NCBI GenBank assembly: GCA_003988855.1
Contig: QYAI01000059.1
Location: 1 to 64,000, forward strand
Source of the DNA: Arachnopeziza araneosa
Taxonomy: Eukaryota > Ascomycota > Leotiomycetes > Helotiales > Arachnopezizaceae
Reading direction: 5' to 3'
DNA: 64,000 nucleotides
Shown here: positions 58,313 to 64,000 of the stretch, piece after piece
Position numbering within the stretch: the stretch's first letter is position 1
How the letters are laid out: each line of letters starts with the position of its first letter
The notes under the pieces: model-generated
The model's database searches: none
Told to the model about the DNA's origin: nothing
What the model saw: only the letters and a program-made list of their open reading frames with translations
Program-made: the position numbers and the translations under genes

Positions 58313-59119
58313 GTTTGGAGGCAATATTTGGTGGTTGTAAGTGTTCTGATCTGAAGTTTAAGACTGAGATTGACCCAAAGGCAAATGATGGCTGAGGACA
58401 TAGAATTTTAATAAGTAGGTCCCATAGCCGGCTGTGCAAGAAGTACTGGAATAAAAACTAATAGGTCAGTAGCAAGTCTGCTAAGATACGAGCCCAAGCT
58501 GAGAAAGCCAGCAGAGTAGGTCATGAGCTGCTCTGACGGATTCAACAGAGCAACCAATAGACATTCAATCCAGGGATGCTGGAGAAATGAAACAAATTGA
58601 GTGCGGCACCTCAACGCGGCCATTCTCGTGTGGTCGGGCGGACCTGAGGCTGAGTTTATCGAGATATTTTCCCGACACACAGCATAAGCGACGAATCGGA
58701 GCTGAAGTCTGAGCCAATAGACACCCCGAATCGTGGGCCGTTAATCATCGATCATAGGACCTCTTCATTGGGTTTATTATCTGCTACAGTACTGAGGTTC
58801 TTGGTCCTTCGAGAGAATGGTTCTTCTTTGAGACTATATTTAGGCACAGATGTCAAGAAACTTAGAAGTAGCCTTAGTCCTGGTCGGAGAGATAGGTTGA
58901 ATGAATGACTGGCCAACTCCAATTCGATGTTCTTCGCTCTCCATATGTCCTCATCGAGAGAATAAAACGTGGTTGTAGGTGTGAATGGATGGAAGCAATT
59001 AGAAAAGTCACACATTACAATCGAAAAGTAATTATTAGGACAAAGTCATCTTAACTGTATATTTCAACTTCAATGTTGGAGAAAGGTTGAACGCCCGCTA
59101 CCAAATCCTAATGTGCAGT
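58313..59119. other. intergenic, no gene seen
   Basis: Promoter of the ten-Cys gene and 3' flank of gut2. Minus ORFs at 58408-58680 and 58752-59015 are not supported. Confidence 0.45.
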
Positions 59120-61296
59120 TTACAGCTCGGCTTTTCCGATCAAATCTGATAGTACCCTCTCCTTTGTGATTTCGACCATTGACTGAGGGAGGCCCATGGA
59201 TGAGAGAAAATGCACCGTTCTAGTCCATTCAATCTGCTTTCTTGCACGGCTCCAATTTAACTCTTCGCCCATGATATCAATTACCCTTGGGAGGGCATTC
59301 AGAGCAGCATGAACATCTAAAAATGAGAGCCTTGTCCTTCGTGCCAGTACATCCTCGGCCGTCTGGGCGTATTCATTCCGTACGGCATATCGCACCTCGC
59401 TTTCAACAAAAGGATATGAGGGCGACAGTCGTTTTATCCTGTTCGGTTTTGTTGTGTTTGTGCCATTGCTCGCTGATGGATGGCTAACCAAAGCAGCAAC
59501 CTCCCATGCACGATCACCATACGAAGAAGTGAGGTGCCGTGCTATGTCGGCATCCAAGCCAAATTGTTGAATCAGGTTAACATAAAGGGTCGTCGAGAAT
59601 CCATGAGAGCCTATGAGTCGTACCCTTCGCGTCTGGCAGGACCCATCCAACTTCAAACGTTCTTCTGCCAGTCCTGAGCCACTGATATCCACAGGAACTT
59701 TTTGTGGAGCGCAAGGCTGCAGCCCGAATACTTCAATTGCCTTATCGACAGCGTCCTCGGCCATCTGCCTATAAGTTGTCCATTTTCCACCGCAACACGT
59801 GAGAAGACCAGAGGAAGATATTGTGACCAAGTGATTTCGGACTAGGGACTCTGTGTTTTTCGCTTCCGGATCTCGGACGAGAGGTCTTATGCCTGCGAAG
59901 AATTAGAACCTGAATGGACATCTCATAAGGGTCAAGGCTTTCTAATCTTCCGATGAAAAGAGTAATCGATTTCTCTTTACGTACCTGACCATGCTGCAAG
60001 GACATCGGAGCGCCTTATGTTAATATCTGGCGCCAATTGTCCTCGAATTTCGTTCAATACCCAATTGATATCATCTTCTCCAGCAATGGGGTTCTTCGTA
60101 ATTCCACATGGAGTATCAGTCGTGCCAGCGATGATATTGCCTTGCCACGGTAGGAAAAACACAACTCGATTGTCCGATGTCGCAGGATCGATAAGACCCA
60201 TATTTGGAGGACTCAAGAACCCCGGCAAGACAACATGCACACCAAGACTCGGTGCCACAATATCACGCTTTTTTGGCTCATCCATTTGCTGTATGCCGTC
60301 AACGTATGGTCCCGTCGCATTAACAATGCCCTTAGCGTATACGACAAATTCGTCATTGTTGTCCGTCTTGGAATCTGAGCGGTTGCCCTTTGGAAAGAGG
60401 TCTCGGATCCGAGCACCACAGAGCTTACCAGACGAATCTTGCTCCAGCCCAACCACCTCAGCATGGTTTACTATTGTAGCTCCATAGTGCGCAGCCGTCA
60501 TTGCGAGGGCTATGTTCATGCGTGAGTCATTATGCTGGCCATCGAAATATACAAGTGAACCACAAAGGTTTTCTTTGTTGAGCGTTGGATATGCGTCGAT
60601 GGTCTTGCTGCGGGAGAGAAAATAGGACTTCTGTAAGCCCTCAGAACCTGCCAGGAGGTCGTAGGCTTTTGTTCCGACCCAGAAATAAGGAGCCTCGTAC
60701 CACTTGCGAAGAGGAAGCATGATAGGTAGCCAGGATGATAGATGTGGTGCAATCTCGAGAAAGGTTTCTCTCTCTCGCAGTGCCTCTCTTACAAGTTGAT
60801 ATTGACCGTAATCTAGATTCCAAACGGCCTTTTCGAGATATCGAACACCTCCATGGACAAGCTTCGTGCTCTTGCTACTCGTCCCGCTACTAAAATCGTC
60901 TCGTTCAACCAGCGCCACCTTTAAGCCACGAGTAACTGCATCAAGGGCAATGCCTGTCCCTGTCGCTCCGCCACCAATAACAAGCAGATCATAGACTTCG
61001 GCGCTCGAATCCGAAGAAACTGGTTTAGAAGTTGAGTCTGGAAGCCGTATCTGTTTACCATTGCGTTTCATTCCTTTCAGGTCGGAAATCTGCTCCGTTC
61101 GGGACTTGATGATTGGAAATTTCGGGAGTATGGGTAAACCGTCAGGAGTATAGGATAATGGCAGATGAGCTGAAAAATTGCGTGGTCTTTCGCCAGAGAA
61201 AAGAAAATATATGCTTGCTCCTCCCACAGCACCAGTGGCAACAGCTGTGTATACCCACGGCCTCAAGGCCCTTCGAAATGCAAAGCGAGCCGACAT
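59120..61296 (-). CDS. gut2: mitochondrial FAD-dependent glycerol-3-phosphate dehydrogenase
   Basis: Two exons, 61296-59985 and 59892-59120, with a 92-nt intron, 694 aa. It oxidises glycerol-3-phosphate to dihydroxyacetone phosphate at the inner mitochondrial membrane and passes electrons to ubiquinone. MSARFAFRRALRPWVYTAVA is a basic presequence, followed by a hydrophobic stretch. The FAD fold YDLLVIGGGATGTGIALDA is at about residue 105, then SSGTSSKSTKLVHGGVRYLE, the GlpD family signature. Across the splice, LAAWSGIRPLVRDP, then TCCGGKWTTYRQMAEDA and the C-terminal domain RLSPSYPFVESEVRYAVRNE follow. It sits about 840 bp downstream of the glycerol kinase on the same strand. Confidence 0.95.
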
Positions 61297-62139
61297 GCTG
61301 AGTATGACTGAAGTTGGATTTGGGGTGAGAGATTGTTTCTGGGATCGAAATGAAAGCTCGCTTTAAAGAGAGGACAATAATGAAAGAAGTCCTGCAAGTC
61401 CAAACTAATCCCATCGTTCCCCATACTACTTTGTTTTCTACCTCATTCCGTGTTAGAAGCATCACCTTTTCACGTGGTCTCTGTCCCAATCATTTTCGAC
61501 TCCGATACTACCGTGGCTTGATGAGGTCTATTCTACTTTGGGCTAGGAATTATCTGCGAGACGGTGTATTACAGTCCGCTGATCGCCTCACTAGACCCAC
61601 AACGCCAAGGCAGCACATTCATTAGTCCGTGGTGGCTGAGCGGCTCTTCACCACTCATCCTTTAGCTTGTACTCGTAATCGGCAACGGCAAACGACGGCG
61701 AAGGCGTAAAACCAAATGCAGTCCGCGACTCGCGGTTTGCCCGGGTAGCCATGTGTGCTCTCCGTATCCTTTCGGCCGTCACTTGCATGTAATAAAAATA
61801 CAGTAAATGCCTCCGTCTGAAATTTCAGACCGAGCCGAGGCAATTACTCATATCGAGTTGTACGTCAATGTAACGCGAAAACCCCTCAGCGGCCGGAACA
61901 CCCCCACCTGTTGAATCTCAGCAGAGTATGACAGTCGAGTTTCACGATGATCCTGTTGGTTGAGGGATTATATGTTGCAATACTGGGATCTTCAAATATC
62001 GCAAGCATTTACAAAAGCCTGTAGAAGTATATGGTTGAAGAAGCATATTTGTTCACAGTCTGTAATCTTACATATACTGATACTCAACAGATGAGTGCAG
62101 TTGTTTTGATTATCGTAGCATACGGCAGATGAAACACAA
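61297..62139. other. gut2 promoter and gut1 3' flank
   Basis: No gene. I looked for a clear paired CCG-type activator site and did not find a convincing one. Confidence 0.5.
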
Positions 62140-63794
62140 TTAGCTAGCCCATCCTTTACTCATCTCGACGGCTTTTGTCCATCGATCAAACCGCTTGTCG
62201 CTCTCCATTTTTGTGATCTTGGGGTTGAAAACCGTCCGACCCTCAGTGTTGACAGTCTTGATCTCTTCCATATCCTTCCACACCCCGACGGCCAGACCAG
62301 CAGCAATAGCGGCTCCTAGCGCCGTTGTCTCATGCATGGCAGGCCGATGAACTGGAATCCCAATCAGGTCTGCTTGTGTCTGAATATTCTCTTAGTATCA
62401 AATGACCCACAATTATGCTTCTAAAGCACTTACCTGCATAGTCAAGTCCGAATTGCACATGCCACCGTCCACCGCCAATTCAGTCAGAGCACGTTTGCTA
62501 TCCTTCTCCATAGCATTTAAGATTGCCCTAGTTTGTAAACATGTAGCCTCCAATGTTGCTCGAGCTATGTGTCCCTGCTTGGTGAATGCAGTGATACCAA
62601 ATATAGTGCCTCTTGCATCATCGATCCAGTAGGGGGCGAAGAGACCACTGAAGGCAGTCACGAAAGTACAACCGCCATTGTCCTCGACTGTCTCAGCGAG
62701 CTGACTGATCTTGTACGAGGCATCAATGAAGCCCAAGTTATCTACTAAGAACTTGACGCTGGATCCAGCGACAGCAATACTGCCTTCAAGGGCGTACATG
62801 ACTTTTCCGCCAAAGTCGTAGGCGACTGTTGACAATAATCCGTGTGTGGATATTATAGGCTCAGGACCAACGTTATAGAGAAGGAAACATCCTGTACCGT
62901 ATGTGTTCTTTGCCATGCCAGGACTGAAGGCTTTCTGACCAACTAAGGCCGCTGATTGGTCTCCGAGACAGCCAGTGATCGGGATGCCACTGAGAATGGT
63001 TGATGCCAAGGATCCATATGCTGTCTCGTCTGAAGACGGTACTATTTTTGGGAGATTGAGCTTCGCTTCATCAAGGCGAAAGAAATCTATCAACGATTTG
63101 TCGTATTTAAGAGTGTGCAGGTTCATGAACATGGTTCGCGAGGCATTAGTAGGGTCTGAGACGAAGATGTTGCGCTTTGGACCGCCATTAAGTTTATAGA
63201 TAAGCCAACTGTCGACGGTACCAAAAGCGAGGACGCCTTTTTCATAGGCATCCTTAACTTCTTTCACATTCTCGATAAGCCAGAGCAGCTTCCCAACTGA
63301 TGGATATGTTGACAAAGGAAGCCCGCAGAGATCCTGCAGCTTGTCGGAGCCAAGTCGTTCTTTCAGGTTCCGAATCAAGCCTTGCGTCCGTGTATCTGTC
63401 CATACAATGGCATTGTAGAGTGGCTCGCCCGTTTCATTGTTCCACACCACGGTTGTCTCGCGTTGGTTGGTAATGCCGACAGTCTTGATGTTCCCAGCAG
63501 AATGACCTTGCTGCTCAAAGTCTGCCACGGCTGCATCAATGCATTTCTCAACTGAAGAAACAAGCTCAAGAGGGTCATGCTCGTGCCAGCTGTTCTGAGT
63601 TAGTCATGTATCTTTGTAATTTCTCAATAAGTTAATGAGCAAACTCACCCAGGCTGGGGGTATATCTGCTTGAACTCAAGCTGATGAGAAGCGACCGGCT
63701 TGCCCTCTTTATTAAAGATGAGGAAGCGAGAGCTAGTGGTACCTTGATCAATTGAACCGACAAAGGATTCAACGGTTCTCTCTAAGCTACCCAT
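62140..63794 (-). CDS. gut1: glycerol kinase
   Basis: Three exons: 63794-63649, 63589-62434, 62379-62140, with introns of 59 and 54 nt, 513 aa. FGGY family; it phosphorylates glycerol with ATP to glycerol-3-phosphate in the cytosol, the substrate of the neighbouring gut2 product. Motifs: VGSIDQGTTSSRFLIF (phosphate loop), PGWHEHDPLEL across the first splice, GITNQRETTVVW, IVWTDTRT, GCLGDQSAALVGQ, KNTYGTGCFLLYN and LAVDGGMCNSDLTMQ at the second splice. The C-terminus TQADLIGIPVHRPAMHETTALGAA is complete. The start ATG at 63794 gives the usual short N-terminus. Confidence 0.96.
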
Positions 63795-64000
63795 GGTGGA
63801 ATGTTCAGGTGGTCAATTCTCGGGCAGCGATGATAGACGTTCGGCACAAGAGGTACTTCTGTCACTTTGTAGAATTGTAGTATGAGTTATCAATCGAGAA
63901 AGGAACACGGATAAGCAATATCTCTTAAATACGGGCCAGAAACTAGCCACTCTTCAACTTGCTAGACCACATTACCGGATTCTGTTCACTCGACAGGATC
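63795..64000. promoter_or_regulatory. gut1 upstream region
   Basis: About 200 bp of promoter up to the window edge. No TATA box or regulator site could be named with confidence. Confidence 0.3.

Overview
The window looks like a chromosome segment from a filamentous ascomycete (Pezizomycotina; a leotiomycete-type fungus is my guess, not proven). Genes have short introns of about 35 to 130 nt with GT..AG ends and CTAAC/CTGAC branch sites. HET-domain proteins, a DYRK kinase with a long serine-rich N-terminus, a TINA/ADIP protein and GPI-type serine/threonine-rich proteins are all typical of these fungi. All gene models below were spliced by hand.

Layout. 1-3000 is AT-rich and gene-poor: a decayed, truncated cytochrome P450 and a 149-bp TA-flanked terminal-inverted-repeat element. 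3006-6419 holds a divergent metal-uptake pair: a Ctr copper transporter (minus) and a metalloreductase (plus). 6655-8584 has unassigned ORFs and a broken STAND-type gene. 9665-11522 is an intact serine carboxypeptidase. 13675-14767 is a zinc-ribbon, Gln-rich protein. 15452-17400 is a broken fungal ubiquitin-like-domain gene. 18015-25465 is a housekeeping block: tinA-like, then a Pom1-like DYRK kinase. 27806-29439 is an MFS anion:cation symporter.

29640-31260 is a degenerate array of repeated blocks with a conserved core. 31719-37227 carries a GPI-type surface protein with an apparent frameshift, a six-exon DsbA/FrnE-like protein and a membrane pepsin-fold protein that lacks its first catalytic aspartate. 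38416-45015 is an accessory patch: an APH-type kinase, a broken SRPK-like kinase, a broken HET gene and an intact HET gene. 45803-46855 is an AhpC/TSA_2 protein. 47786-48017 is a 22-bp minisatellite with two alternating unit types. 49651-54798 holds lineage-type unknowns, including a small probable mitochondrial membrane protein and a proline-rich protein with SKKDSQH repeats. 57092-58312 has two small secreted cysteine-containing proteins, one found only by splicing by hand. 59120-63794 is a glycerol catabolism pair, gut2 then gut1, on the same strand.

Themes: (1) reductive copper/iron uptake from one divergent promoter; (2) clustered glycerol kinase and FAD glycerol-3-phosphate dehydrogenase; (3) accessory islands with pseudogenes of immunity or incompatibility type. 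Their TAG stops and G/A, C/T differences fit repeat-induced point mutation, though I could not compute RIP indices. No tRNA, rRNA, CRISPR or intact transposon gene was seen.
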